Of a stretch of DNA of 53,238 nucleotides, positions 20,072 through 28,335 are shown one piece after another (position 1 is the stretch's first letter; the number at the start of each line of letters is the position of its first letter). Location of the stretch: positions 1 through 53,238 of the forward strand of contig NZ_JAFKIC010000126.1 of assembly GCF_017306585.1 (NCBI RefSeq), in the 5' to 3' direction. Below the pieces are notes generated by a model. It was not told the origin of the DNA, did no database searches, and was given only the letters and a program-made list of their open reading frames with translations. This DNA is from Mesorhizobium sp. Lineage in GTDB: Bacteria > Pseudomonadota > Alphaproteobacteria > Rhizobiales > Rhizobiaceae. A program made the position numbers and the translations under genes.

Positions 20072-21130
20072 TCAGCCCATCAGTCCCCGTGCGGCCACCG
20101 GCAGCGTTTCCACGACCTTGTCGCCGTCGATCAGGTTGACCTCATTGAAGAGGTTCGTCACCACGCAGCAATGGTCGGGCACCACGCGCACGCGCTGGCC
20201 GATGCGCAGTCCTGCGTTGTCCGAAAGCGTGACCGTGCCATGCTCCTCGCTGAGGCCCGTGACCAGCGCGCCGGGAACGCCGAGCAGTTCGCCGAAATCC
20301 TTCAGTCCCAGCGTGTCCGAGGACAGCGCCTTGCTGCCGCTATCCAGAATGGCGCGGGTGGGTGTGGGATGGCTGACGACCGTCGCCAGCACCGTCAGCG
20401 CGCAATGGTCCAGAGTGCCGACGCCCTTGGCGACCTGGTAGCGGTCGAGATAGATGTAGGTGCCTGGGCGGTATTCGGTAACGACTGACGTGTCGGCGGA
20501 ACGCCACATGTCGGGCGTGCCGCCGCTGGAGACGCGCTCGCAGGCGAGCCCCGAGGCAGCCAGCGCCTGCTTTGCACCGGCCAGCCAGCTTTCTGCTTCC
20601 GCCGCGCGGCCAGCGGCCGGATAGGTCATCAGCCCCCCGAAGGTGAGGCCGCTTGCCTTGTCGATCACCTTTGCCAGCGCCACCGCCTCATCGGTCGTCT
20701 GTACGCCGCAACGGCCCATGCCGGTGTCGCATTCGACCAGCACCGACAAGGGATGGCCGGTATCGGTGAACGTGGCCGCGAGCCCTTCCAGCGTTTCCTT
20801 GCTGTCCGCCGTCACCGACAGGGTGACGCGGCCGTGCAGCGCCTTCAACCGTTCCAGCTTGGCGCGGCCAAGGATGTTGTAGGGCAGAAAAATATCGGTC
20901 AGCCCGGCGTCCGCCATCACCTCGGCCTCGCCGATCTTCTGGCAGGTGATGCCGACCGCACCGGCGGCCATCTGCTTCTTTGCCCAATAGGGCAACTTGT
21001 GCGTCTTGATATGCGGTCTGAGCTTCAGTCCGTTCCGGTCGGCATGCGCCTGCGCGCGGGCAATGTTGGCTTCGGCGCGAGCGGCGTCGATCAGGATCGA
21101 CGGCGTATCGAGGTCGTGGATCGTCTGCAT
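20072..21130 (-). CDS. D-threonine aldolase / D-serine dehydratase-like PLP enzyme
   Basis: This 352-aa protein is a fold-type III PLP enzyme with an alanine-racemase-like N-terminal barrel. The predicted PLP lysine is Lys42 in RPHIKTHK, and the phosphate-binding GGTPDM segment is present. The C-terminal domain has the metal-site pattern His-x-Cys in PDHCCVVTNL, seen in D-serine dehydratases of this family, while D-threonine aldolases use a similar metal site. I therefore cannot separate the two activities. AGGG at 7 nt supports the ATG. It is divergent from the lyxose-isomerase-like gene and convergent with ccmC. Confidence 0.82.
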   Translation of the reverse strand: MQTIHDLDTPSILIDAARAEANIARAQAHADRNGLKLRPHIKTHKLPYWAKKQMAAGAVGITCQKIGEAEVMADAGLTDIFLPYNILGRAKLERLKALHGRVTLSVTADSKETLEGLAATFTDTGHPLSVLVECDTGMGRCGVQTTDEAVALAKVIDKASGLTFGGLMTYPAAGRAAEAESWLAGAKQALAASGLACERVSSGGTPDMWRSADTSVVTEYRPGTYIYLDRYQVAKGVGTLDHCALTVLATVVSHPTPTRAILDSGSKALSSDTLGLKDFGELLGVPGALVTGLSEEHGTVTLSDNAGLRIGQRVRVVPDHCCVVTNLFNEVNLIDGDKVVETLPVAARGLMG

Positions 21131-21260
21131 CGGCTGTCCCTGTGAAAACTCGCTGGCGTTATGAGCCTCAAAGCCGGCGATGTCACGTGGCCACAGACGC
21201 GGAGCTGTAGGCCATGGGTTCGCGTTGCAAACGCAGGCCCGGCGGGCGCATGGATCGACA

Positions 21261-21276
21261 CCGAACCCGTGTTCGG
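21261..21276. promoter_or_regulatory. Dyad in divergent promoter region
   Basis: CCGAAC-ccgt-GTTCGG is a perfect 6+6 inverted repeat in the 188-nt gap between the divergent aldolase-like and isomerase genes, 42 nt before the isomerase ATG. A weaker dyad GCGTT-gca-AACGC lies at 21222-21234. Either could bind a sugar-responsive regulator; none is encoded nearby. Confidence 0.35.
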
Positions 21277-21318
21277 CTATGCGGATTTACCAGACAAATC
21301 GACACGAGGGTCACGATC

Positions 21319-22005
21319 ATGAAACGCTCCGCCATCAACGACATCATCCGCGAAGCCGACGCTTTCATCCGCTCGTTCGGCTACATCATGCCACCCTTCG
21401 CCTATTGGTCGCCTGAAGAGATGAAGGCGCGCCAGGTCGATTCCTCGGCCATCTACACCTCGCGTCTCGGCTGGGACATCACCGATTACGGCCAGGAGAA
21501 ATTCAAGGAGCTCGGCCTGTTTCTGTTCACGGTGCGCAACGGCCGCTACGAGGACATGAAGAAGGGGATGGGCATGCTCTACGCCGAGAAGATCATGATC
21601 TCGCGCAAGGACCAGCTGTCGCCGATGCACCGCCACAACATCAAGGCCGAGGACATCATCAACCGCGGCGGCGGCAAACTTGTGCTTGAACTGTTCATGC
21701 ACGACCGCGACGGCGGCATCGATCCCAAGGCCGAAGTGTCGGTGCCGGTAGATGGAACCATCCACAGGCTGCCGGCGGGTGGCCTGCTGAAGCTCGATCC
21801 AGGCCAGAGCGTCACGCTGCTGCCCGGCGTGTGGCACGCCTTCTGGGCCGAAGGCAAGGACGTGCTGATCGGCGAAGTCTCGACCGTCAACGACGATCTC
21901 ACCGACAATGTCTTCCGCGAGCCGATCGGCCGCTTCTCCAACATCGACGAGGACGTCGCCCCCATGCATCTGCTGGTGGCGGACTACGAGAAGTGGCTGG
22001 CCTAG
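21319..22005 (+). CDS. D-lyxose isomerase family cupin
   Basis: This 228-aa protein matches the D-lyxose/D-mannose isomerase cupin family (Lyx_isomer), metal-dependent aldose-ketose isomerases. The cupin metal motif is seen in SPMHRHNIKAEDIINRGGG and a second histidine in LLPGVWHAFWAEG. The frame is open upstream to 21214, but the ATG at 21319 has GAGGG 8 nt before it and begins the conserved region. No kinase or transporter for a pentose lies beside it, so the physiological sugar is unknown. The divergent neighbour is a D-amino-acid-type PLP enzyme. Confidence 0.82.
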   Translation: MKRSAINDIIREADAFIRSFGYIMPPFAYWSPEEMKARQVDSSAIYTSRLGWDITDYGQEKFKELGLFLFTVRNGRYEDMKKGMGMLYAEKIMISRKDQLSPMHRHNIKAEDIINRGGGKLVLELFMHDRDGGIDPKAEVSVPVDGTIHRLPAGGLLKLDPGQSVTLLPGVWHAFWAEGKDVLIGEVSTVNDDLTDNVFREPIGRFSNIDEDVAPMHLLVADYEKWLA

Positions 22006-22025
22006 TTCAGGCGCCCGAATACATG

Positions 22026-22047
22026 CGCCGGTCCGCCGAGGCCGGCG
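22026..22047. terminator. Possible bidirectional hairpin between convergent genes
   Basis: CGCCGG and CCGGCG pair around a 10-nt loop in the 47-nt gap between the isomerase and the TPR gene. No T-run is present on either side, so this is only a candidate. Confidence 0.25.
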
Positions 22048-22052
22048 TCACC

Positions 22053-23738
22053 TCAATGACAGCAGCTTGCCGCTGATTGCACGCTCGTCCGGCACAAGCA
22101 GGATGAGCTGATCGGCACATCCGCCTTGGCCATCGCTGTGGCAAGTTTTGTCTGCAAAGTCGGCAGCTCTTCGCTCCCGCCGCGTCGCCTCAGACATTCC
22201 ACCAGCCCGTGCAGCGCCCAGACATTGTCCGGATGTTGCGCGCAGCGCTGCACCTTGCCGCTCAAGCCCAGATCGTGGCGGTACACCTGCTCGGCCTCCC
22301 CGGCGTGACCCTGGTCGAGAAGCAGCGCCGCCAGAGCATGGCGCGGCGGATGCATCCACGCCCATGGCTCGGTGTAGGAGAGGTTATCGTCCAGTTCGAC
22401 CGCTTGCCGCAGATGGGCGTAGGCCTCCTCGTGCCGGCCCTGATGGTAGGCGAGTTCGCCGTCGAGCAGGGCTGCGCCCACGGCCAGCGAAGCGCGAGCC
22501 GGATTGCTGAGAAAACGCCGTTCAGCCGGAATGCCCGCCACATGCCGATGGAACCGTTCGCGCTCGCGCTCGGCCTCGGCGAACTGCCCTAGCGTCGCAT
22601 GCGCAACACCCTTGGCGTAATGCTGCATGGCGGCCGTCAGCACATAGAGGCCTGGTTCCGCGACCGCCGGTTCTTCAATGATCTCCCGCCAGCGGCCGAA
22701 ACGCACCTGCACATGCGATTTCATCGCATGATAGCCTTCCACGGTCTGGGTAAGCTTTGGCCGGTCGGGCAGGGCAACCACGTCGCGCGTAACCAGCCCG
22801 CGCACCTTGTCGGCGGCCCACAGCGCCGGCCTGTGCTGGCCAAGGAACATGCAGGTGAACATCATCAAATGCAGGTCGTGGCAGCAGCCGAGCAGGTAAT
22901 AGGTCGGCTCGTCGGCATAGGCGAGATAGAGATCGTTGGCGCGCACCGCCTTCTCGCTGGCGAGCTTGGCCTTTTCATATTCGCCGCACAGCACGTAAAT
23001 GTGGCCCGGCATGTGGTTCATGTGCCCGGCATCGGGGCACATCTCACCCAGCATTGCCGCCGAGCGCAGGCCGCGCTCCGGCTGGGTCGACATTTCCAGG
23101 AGATGGATGTGAAGGTGCAGGATCGCCGGATGCTGCGCGATGCCGGCCGCGTCTGCAAGCCGGATCGAGCGCTCGCAGACGTCGAGCGCCTCCAGCACAT
23201 CCGAGTTCGGCGCCGGCGCTCCGGTCTTGAGGTTCCACAGCCGCCGCACCGTGCGCATCATCAGCGCCTCGACCAGCAGCGCCATCACATCATGATCGTC
23301 GGGAAAGCTTTGGTAGACCTGCCGCATCGCCGCCGCGTAGGCGTCGTCCCACTGCTCGAATTCCTGCGGGCTCACCCGATGCGGCTGCTGGAACCGGCTG
23401 GCCAGCGCCTCGATCAAGTGCCGTTCGACATCGCTGGCGCAAGCCGCGTTCGCCCGCGCGAGTTGCACATGCTCGAAGCAGCGCTTCGTCGCGCTGTTGG
23501 CCTCTGCCTCGCCATGCTCCTTCCAGGTCAGATTGTAGAAAGGCCCGGCGGCATAGGCGATGCCCCAATGGACCATCGGGCAATCAGGGTCGGTTTCCAG
23601 CGCCTTTTCGAAGCACTTGATGCCTTCCTCGTGGTTGAAGCCGTAGCACCAGTTGAGCCCGATATCGAACCAGCGCTGGGTCTCGGCTGAAGGGGTGGAA
23701 ATGGTGCGGCGGTAGGTGCCGAGATCGAAGCGGTCCAT
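22053..23738 (-). CDS. TPR repeat protein of unknown function
   Basis: This 561-aa protein lacks a signal peptide and is built of helical tetratricopeptide-like repeats: an N-terminal unit around residues 22-60 (GLNWCYGFNHEEGIKCFEKA), central units around GHIYVLCGEYEKAKLASEKA, and C-terminal units such as ELAYHQGRHEEAYAHLRQAV. The protein is rich in Cys and His, with clustered cysteines at the very end (SSSCLCRTS and SCCH). Such proteins are usually scaffolds; no enzyme domain is visible. It lies upstream of nothing obvious on the same strand and convergent with the isomerase gene. Function unknown. Confidence 0.8.
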   Translation of the reverse strand: MDRFDLGTYRRTISTPSAETQRWFDIGLNWCYGFNHEEGIKCFEKALETDPDCPMVHWGIAYAAGPFYNLTWKEHGEAEANSATKRCFEHVQLARANAACASDVERHLIEALASRFQQPHRVSPQEFEQWDDAYAAAMRQVYQSFPDDHDVMALLVEALMMRTVRRLWNLKTGAPAPNSDVLEALDVCERSIRLADAAGIAQHPAILHLHIHLLEMSTQPERGLRSAAMLGEMCPDAGHMNHMPGHIYVLCGEYEKAKLASEKAVRANDLYLAYADEPTYYLLGCCHDLHLMMFTCMFLGQHRPALWAADKVRGLVTRDVVALPDRPKLTQTVEGYHAMKSHVQVRFGRWREIIEEPAVAEPGLYVLTAAMQHYAKGVAHATLGQFAEAERERERFHRHVAGIPAERRFLSNPARASLAVGAALLDGELAYHQGRHEEAYAHLRQAVELDDNLSYTEPWAWMHPPRHALAALLLDQGHAGEAEQVYRHDLGLSGKVQRCAQHPDNVWALHGLVECLRRRGGSEELPTLQTKLATAMAKADVPISSSCLCRTSVQSAASCCH

Positions 23739-23767
23739 GGAGTCTCGTTCAATTTTGGACGGTTGTC

Positions 23768-24415
23768 TTAGATATCATCGCCACCGGCTGTTCTCCCAAG
23801 TGGCACCTCATTTTGCCATCCGGCCAGCTCCGGCAGGTCGTCGAGCCAGCTTTTCTCTGTCATCCCGGCGTCGCCGGCCTGCGGCTCAATCTCGACGGCG
23901 TTTTGAAGAAGCCAATCCATCCACTTGCGATAGGCAGCCGCATCCAGTTGGGGCGGCAGAACCTTCGCCTTGGCCAGCATGCGCTTGCGGAAACTGACTT
24001 GCCGGCGAAGTTTGGTCGTCGTGAACTTGATGGCCTTGCCCTGGTATTCAACCATCCAGCGATCATTCCCATGGCTGGTGATGCGGTCGATGGCGAAACC
24101 GCTGTCGACCGGCCTGTCCCGCCAGGGAAGCTCGATGGCACTCTTCCTCAAATCGAGTGCCCATCGCCTGTAGTCGGCTCCGCTGCGTTGCGACGGCAGC
24201 ACGCCGGCCTGTTCGAGTATCTTTCTGCGGAAAGTCGGCTGCTTCTTGATCTGGCCGGTGGTGAACTCGACGCGATGCCCGCGAAATTCGACGTGCCAGC
24301 GGATCCTGCCATTGCCCGTATATTTCACCAGCCTGTCGATGACGAACTCGTCATCGGCGAGCGTCACGCAACCCTGGCGGATGCTTTCGAGAATGTACTG
24401 GCTGTCAGTGGGCAT
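23768..24415 (-). CDS. Hypothetical protein with two tandem copies of one small domain
   Basis: This 215-aa protein contains a ~70-residue unit twice (about residues 24-95 and 107-175). Each copy has the order DR...RW.VE..G..V.FTT...K...FR...L..A.VLP......YR.W...L..A.E. The frame is open upstream into the tRNA gene, but the ATG at 24415 has GAGG 7 nt before it. I do not recognise a named family with certainty. The FTT-x(n)-FR-x(n)-VLP-x(n)-W pattern recalls the small segment at the end of some phage/plasmid primase-helicases. It sits 96 nt downstream of the 3' end of tRNA-Gln, a common insertion place for mobile DNA. Confidence 0.75.
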   Translation of the reverse strand: MPTDSQYILESIRQGCVTLADDEFVIDRLVKYTGNGRIRWHVEFRGHRVEFTTGQIKKQPTFRRKILEQAGVLPSQRSGADYRRWALDLRKSAIELPWRDRPVDSGFAIDRITSHGNDRWMVEYQGKAIKFTTTKLRRQVSFRKRMLAKAKVLPPQLDAAAYRKWMDWLLQNAVEIEPQAGDAGMTEKSWLDDLPELAGWQNEVPLGRTAGGDDI

Positions 24416-24511
24416 GACGCTGCCTCGCGCGGGATTCTCGGTAAGCATAGGCGATGCACAATGGAACAGGGCTAATTTCCCCGTTAAATCATTATTTTGC
24501 TGTTGAAATTT

Positions 24512-24585
24512 TGGCTGGGGAACCTGGATTCGAACCAGGACTAACGGAGTCAGAGTCCGTGGGTCTACCGTTAACCTATTCCCCA
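24512..24585 (-). tRNA. tRNA-Gln (anticodon CUG)
   Basis: The reverse strand folds as a cloverleaf: a 7-bp acceptor stem TGGGGAA/TTCCCCA, discriminator G, encoded CCA, T-loop GGTTCGAATCC, and anticodon stem ACGGA/TCCGT with loop CTCTGAC, so the anticodon is CUG (reads CAG, glutamine). Length is 74 nt including CCA. Confidence 0.96.
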
Positions 24586-24760
24586 GCAAGCGCGGTCATG
24601 AACCGCGCGGGCCGAACGGCTGAGCCGCTTGAGCGCTGCCTTGTAGCCGCCAGCGGAAAATAGTCAAGCCTGCTTTGCGGTTCAATCTCAAGGTTTTCGC
24701 GGCCGGTTTGCGAACCCGTTCCGGATACCGGGCGCACAGTTCGCAAATCCGACCAGTGCC

Positions 24761-25693
24761 TCAACTCTGCTTCCTGCTGAACTGCGATCGCTCGAAGAAC
24801 AGCACGACGCCCAGGCCGAGAATCAGCGGGATGATGAGATAAAACAACCGGAACACCAGTAGCGCCGCCAGCACGCCCACCGGAGCCATGTCGGAAAGTC
24901 CGGCCAGGAATACCACTTCGAACACGCCAAGTCCGCCGGGCGCGTGCGAGATCTGCGCCACCGAGAAGGCGACGAGGAAGACGCCGAGCACGACGAAATA
25001 GCCGGGGTTGTTCGCCTCGGGCAGGGCGAAGAAGATGATGGCACCCGCCGCCAGCAGTTCGATCGGGCCGATCAGCAACTGCCGCGCCACGATCGGCAGC
25101 GCCGGGTAGTGGATCTGGAAACTGGCGATCTTGAGCGGCCGCAGATGCAGCCAGCTGCCGAAGACATAGGCGGCGACGATCAGCAGCATGGCAAGGCCCG
25201 CCGCCTCCGACAGGCCATGATGGGCAATACCCGAAAAGCGATCGATGATCTCGGGCTCGAACACCAGCACCAGCCCCGCGGCCATGATCGTCGACAGCAC
25301 GAAGGTGATCCAGCAGATCGCCACCAGCACGCCGACATCCTGGCCGCTCAGCCCCCTTGTGCCATAGGCGCGGTAGCGGATGACGGCCCCGGAAAACACC
25401 GAACCGCCAATATTGTGCGACAGCGCATAGGTGGTGAAGGAGCAGAGCGTCACGAACAGCCACGACACCCGCTTGCCGATATGCAGAAGCGCGATGTGGT
25501 CGTAGCCGGCCAGCGCGGCGTAGGCGACGACGGAACTCAGCGCCGCGAGGATCCAGCCGCGCGTTGGGATGGCGGCCAGCCCGTCCCAGACATCGTCAAG
25601 CGAAATGCCGCGTAATTCATGCCAGAGCAGGAGCAGCGAGAAGATCACCGCGGCGATGCCGACGACCGGCCAGAAATAGCGTCTCCAGTTCAT
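24761..25693 (-). CDS. Lysylphosphatidylglycerol synthase TM-region / UPF0104-type membrane protein
   Basis: This 310-aa polytopic protein (about eight hydrophobic helices) resembles the flippase-like TM region of MprF (LPG_synthase_TM family) without the synthase domain. Family features include the conserved YALSHNIGGSVFSGAVIRYR loop and SHAPGGLGVFEVVFLAGL. The frame is open to 25762, but the extension is charged and low in hydrophobicity, so I start at the ATG at 25693 (MNWRRYFWPVVG). The substrate is unknown; a lipid transport role is inferred from the family. Confidence 0.8.
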   Translation of the reverse strand: MNWRRYFWPVVGIAAVIFSLLLLWHELRGISLDDVWDGLAAIPTRGWILAALSSVVAYAALAGYDHIALLHIGKRVSWLFVTLCSFTTYALSHNIGGSVFSGAVIRYRAYGTRGLSGQDVGVLVAICWITFVLSTIMAAGLVLVFEPEIIDRFSGIAHHGLSEAAGLAMLLIVAAYVFGSWLHLRPLKIASFQIHYPALPIVARQLLIGPIELLAAGAIIFFALPEANNPGYFVVLGVFLVAFSVAQISHAPGGLGVFEVVFLAGLSDMAPVGVLAALLVFRLFYLIIPLILGLGVVLFFERSQFSRKQS

Positions 25694-26106
25694 TGCCTGA
25701 CTGCCATGCGTTCGTGCCCGCTTCCTTTTCTGTCGAGAGGCCTGGTGCCCCGGATTCCCCACTTCATTTCAGGAATGCCTCATCGAAGCCGGCTATTCAA
25801 CCGCGAACACTTGTCGCGCCTGAGGTCGGAGCCGGTTTGCCGGCACTGGCATGGTCCCAAAAGCGCCGGCAGGCCGTGATGCCGCCTGCTTTGAAACGGG
25901 AATGTTCATCATGTTGCGCTAGCAATCCAGGCTTGCCGATACATTACGTGCGCCGGCCCCGATGCGGTTTCCCCGGCCCTGCCGGCAAAATTCGCACGCG
26001 GCGCTCTTGGTGATCGGGCGCGGCACTGTTAGTCTGACCGCAACTTAAAACACTGAAGCGCCTGCAGCGTCCTTTACCGGTTCGCGCGGCGCTGGAAGGA
26101 ACGACA
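25694..26106. other. 413-nt intergenic region upstream of ppx
   Basis: This gap between the divergent flippase-like gene and ppx has no ORF with gene-like features. The last ~70 nt before ppx hold an AT-richer patch (around 26030-26055) that could be the promoter, and GGAAGGA precedes the GTG start. No RNA gene or clear dyad was recognised. Confidence 0.5.
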
Positions 26107-27453
26107 GTGGAAGACCGCGACACCGGCGCCGGCGCGCCGGAGGTAGGCGCGTCCAGCGCTTCCCCAGGCTCTTCAGGCCAGGGGAACTGGCAGCAGCGCC
26201 GTCCGCCGGAGCCACGCTCCGCCAATGGACAGGCGGGCGACGCGTCCCAGAAGGGCAAGCCCAAGAAGCGGCGCAAGCGAAGGCGCGGGCGCAAGGTTTT
26301 CGCGCGCGATGAGGCGCGCCCCGAGGGGAATCGGTCTCCGGCATCGGGTAAACCCGCCAGCCCGGATCTGAAGCAGGCGCAGACTCCGGCAATCTCGATC
26401 ACCGCTCCGGCATCGCGTCCGGAACAAGGCGCGCGGCGCCCGCCCGTGCACGAGCTTCCAGTCTTCGCGGCTCTCGATCTCGGTACTAACAATTGCCGGC
26501 TGCTGGTCGCGGTGCCGACACGTCACGGACAGTTCCGCGTCATCGATGCCTTTTCGCGCATCGTGCGGCTGGGCGAGGGGCTCACCGCCAATGGCCGGCT
26601 CGGTCAGCCGGCGATGGACCGGGCCGTCGAGGCGCTGAAGATCTGCGGCGACAAATTGCGCGGCCGCAAGATCAGGAAGGCGCGGTTGATCGCCACCGAG
26701 GCCTGCCGCTCGGCGGCGAACGGCGTCGAATTCCTGGAGCGCGTCGAACGCGAGGCCGGCCTGAAGCTCGAAATCATCGACCGCCAGACGGAGGCGCGTC
26801 TCGCCGTTTCCGGCTGCGGCTCGCTGGTCGAGCGCGACACACAAGGCGTCGTGCTGTTCGACATCGGCGGCGGCTCCTCCGAAATCGCGCTCATCGACCT
26901 GACCGGGCGCCGGTCGCCAAGGCTTGCCAACCACATCGTCTCATGGACCTCGCTGCCGGTCGGCGTCGTCTCGCTGGCCGAACGCTTCGGCGGCCGCACC
27001 GTGACGCGCGAGATCTTCAATGCGATGGTCGACGACGTCGCGGGCCGGTTGGCCGGTTTCGACGGGCGCGACCGGCTGAGTCACCTCAAGGCCAGCCCCA
27101 ACTTCCATCTGCTGGGCACTTCCGGCACGGTGACGACGCTTGCCGGTGTCCATCTCGATCTCGACCGCTACGACCGCCGCCGCGTCGACGGCCTGTGGAT
27201 GGACCGCGACAGCGTCGACCGCATGGTTGAAAGGCTGGTCGGCTGGGATTTCCAGCAGCGCTGCGCCAATCCCTGCATCGGCGCCGATCGCGCCGACCTG
27301 GTGCTGGCGGGCTGCGCTATCCTTGAAGCGATCCGCGCCGTCTGGCCTTCGGAGCGGCTGCGCGTCGCCGACCGGGGCTTGCGCGAAGGCATATTGAGCG
27401 AACTGATGGCCGACGACGGCGTCTGGCGCAACGACGGGCGAGGCAGGGCATGA
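26107..27453 (+). CDS. ppx: Ppx/GppA family exopolyphosphatase
   Basis: This 448-aa protein has the sugar-kinase/actin-like fold of exopolyphosphatase/pppGpp phosphohydrolase. The first phosphate loop is [12 protein letters not shown] (about residue 121) and the second is [29 protein letters not shown] follows. The first ~115 residues are low-complexity, Pro/Gly/Arg/Lys-rich and probably disordered, with a basic patch [11 protein letters not shown]. The start is GTG with AAGGA at 6 nt spacing. rlmE follows after 25 nt, so the pair is likely an operon. Whether it prefers polyphosphate or pppGpp cannot be told from sequence. Confidence 0.9.
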   Translation: MEDRDTGAGAPEVGASSASPGSSGQGNWQQRRPPEPRSANGQAGDASQKGKPKKRRKRRRGRKVFARDEARPEGNRSPASGKPASPDLKQAQTPAISITAPASRPEQGARRPPVHELPVFAALDLGTNNCRLLVAVPTRHGQFRVIDAFSRIVRLGEGLTANGRLGQPAMDRAVEALKICGDKLRGRKIRKARLIATEACRSAANGVEFLERVEREAGLKLEIIDRQTEARLAVSGCGSLVERDTQGVVLFDIGGGSSEIALIDLTGRRSPRLANHIVSWTSLPVGVVSLAERFGGRTVTREIFNAMVDDVAGRLAGFDGRDRLSHLKASPNFHLLGTSGTVTTLAGVHLDLDRYDRRRVDGLWMDRDSVDRMVERLVGWDFQQRCANPCIGADRADLVLAGCAILEAIRAVWPSERLRVADRGLREGILSELMADDGVWRNDGRGRA

Positions 27454-27478
27454 TCATGCTCGAACAAGAAACCAGCCG

Positions 27479-28225
27479 ATGACCAAGAAACCGGAAAAGC
27501 CGGGTTCCGCCGGCATTCGCGTGCTGAAGACGCGGATCAAGAAGAAAAGCGGCCTCAAGGAATCGTCGCGCCGCTGGCTGCAGCGCCACATCAACGATCC
27601 CTATGTCCAGAGGTCGAAGGCCGACGGCTACCGTTCGCGCGCCGCCTACAAGCTGATCGAGATCGACGACAAGCACCACCTCCTGAAGCCCGGCATGAAG
27701 GTTATCGACCTGGGTGCTGCTCCCGGCGGCTGGTGCCAGGTCGCGGCCGCGCGCACGAAATCGACGGCGGAAAACCCGCATGTCGTCGGTATCGATTATC
27801 TCGAAATGGACGCCGTGCCCGGCGCGCCGGTCCTGCTGATGGATTTCCTCGACGCGGATGCGCCGCAAAAGCTGTCCGAGGCGCTTGGCGGCGATCCAGA
27901 TGTCGTGCTGTCGGACATGGCCGCGCCAACCACCGGCCACAAGCGCACCGACCACATCCGCACCATGCATCTGTGCGAAGTGGCGGCCGATTTCGCGGTG
28001 TCGGTGCTGAAGCCGGGCGGGCATTTCCTGGCCAAGACGTTTCAGGGCGGCGCCGAAAACGAGCTGCTTTCGATGCTGAAGAAGAATTTCCGTTCGGTCC
28101 ACCACGTCAAGCCGCCGGCATCGCGCGATGAGTCGGTGGAGCTTTACTTGTTGGCGAAAGACTTCAAAGGGCGCGCTCCTCCTTCTCCCCTTGTGGGAGA
28201 AGGTGTCGCCGAAGGCGACGGATGA
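27479..28225 (+). CDS. rlmE: 23S rRNA 2'-O-methyltransferase RlmE (FtsJ/RrmJ)
   Basis: RlmE methylates the ribose of U2552 in the A loop of 23S rRNA in late 50S assembly. The SAM site is [15 protein letters not shown], and the K-D-K-E catalytic set is visible: Lys58 (AAYKLIE), Asp146 (VLSDMAAP), Lys186 (FLAKTFQGG) and Glu221 ([11 protein letters not shown]). The family normally ends shortly after that strand. Here the last ~15 residues (about 234-248) and the stop codon are encoded by the left end of the palindromic repeat at 28180. The natural C-terminus has therefore been replaced or extended by repeat sequence, outside the catalytic core. Otherwise a normal, probably functional gene. Confidence 0.95.
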   Translation: MTKKPEKPGSAGIRVLKTRIKKKSGLKESSRRWLQRHINDPYVQRSKADGYRSRAAYKLIEIDDKHHLLKPGMKVIDLGAAPGGWCQVAAARTKSTAENPHVVGIDYLEMDAVPGAPVLLMDFLDADAPQKLSEALGGDPDVVLSDMAAPTTGHKRTDHIRTMHLCEVAADFAVSVLKPGGHFLAKTFQGGAENELLSMLKKNFRSVHHVKPPASRDESVELYLLAKDFKGRAPPSPLVGEGVAEGDG

Positions 28226-28325
28226 GGGGTGTTCCAGCGGAGTGAGGCGTTGGTATTCCCTGGAACACCCCTCATCCGTCTCGGCGCTTCGCGCCGCTCC
28301 ACCTTCTCCCAGAAGGGGAGAAGGA
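28180..28325. repeat. RIME-like nested palindromic repeat, copy A (146 bp)
   Basis: The ends are 26-bp inverted repeats (28180-28205 and 28300-28325, one mismatch), each itself a CCTTCTCCC...GGGAGAAGG hairpin. A second perfect inverted pair of 19 bp lies inside (28219-28237 and 28260-28278, GGATGAGGGGTGTTCCAG core). Between the pairs are two short hairpins (TCGCC-gaa-GGCGA; GGCGC-ttc-GCGCC). The layout equals copy B at 42901 and resembles the intergenic mosaic elements known from rhizobia. It overlaps the 3' end of rlmE and ends 10 nt before the convergent MFS stop. Confidence 0.9.
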
Positions 28326-28335
28326 AAAGCCGTCC

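Noticed and set aside
24512-24585. Integrative element att duplication of the tRNA-Gln 3' end
   Set aside because: No second copy of the tRNA 3' segment and no integrase were found in the window.
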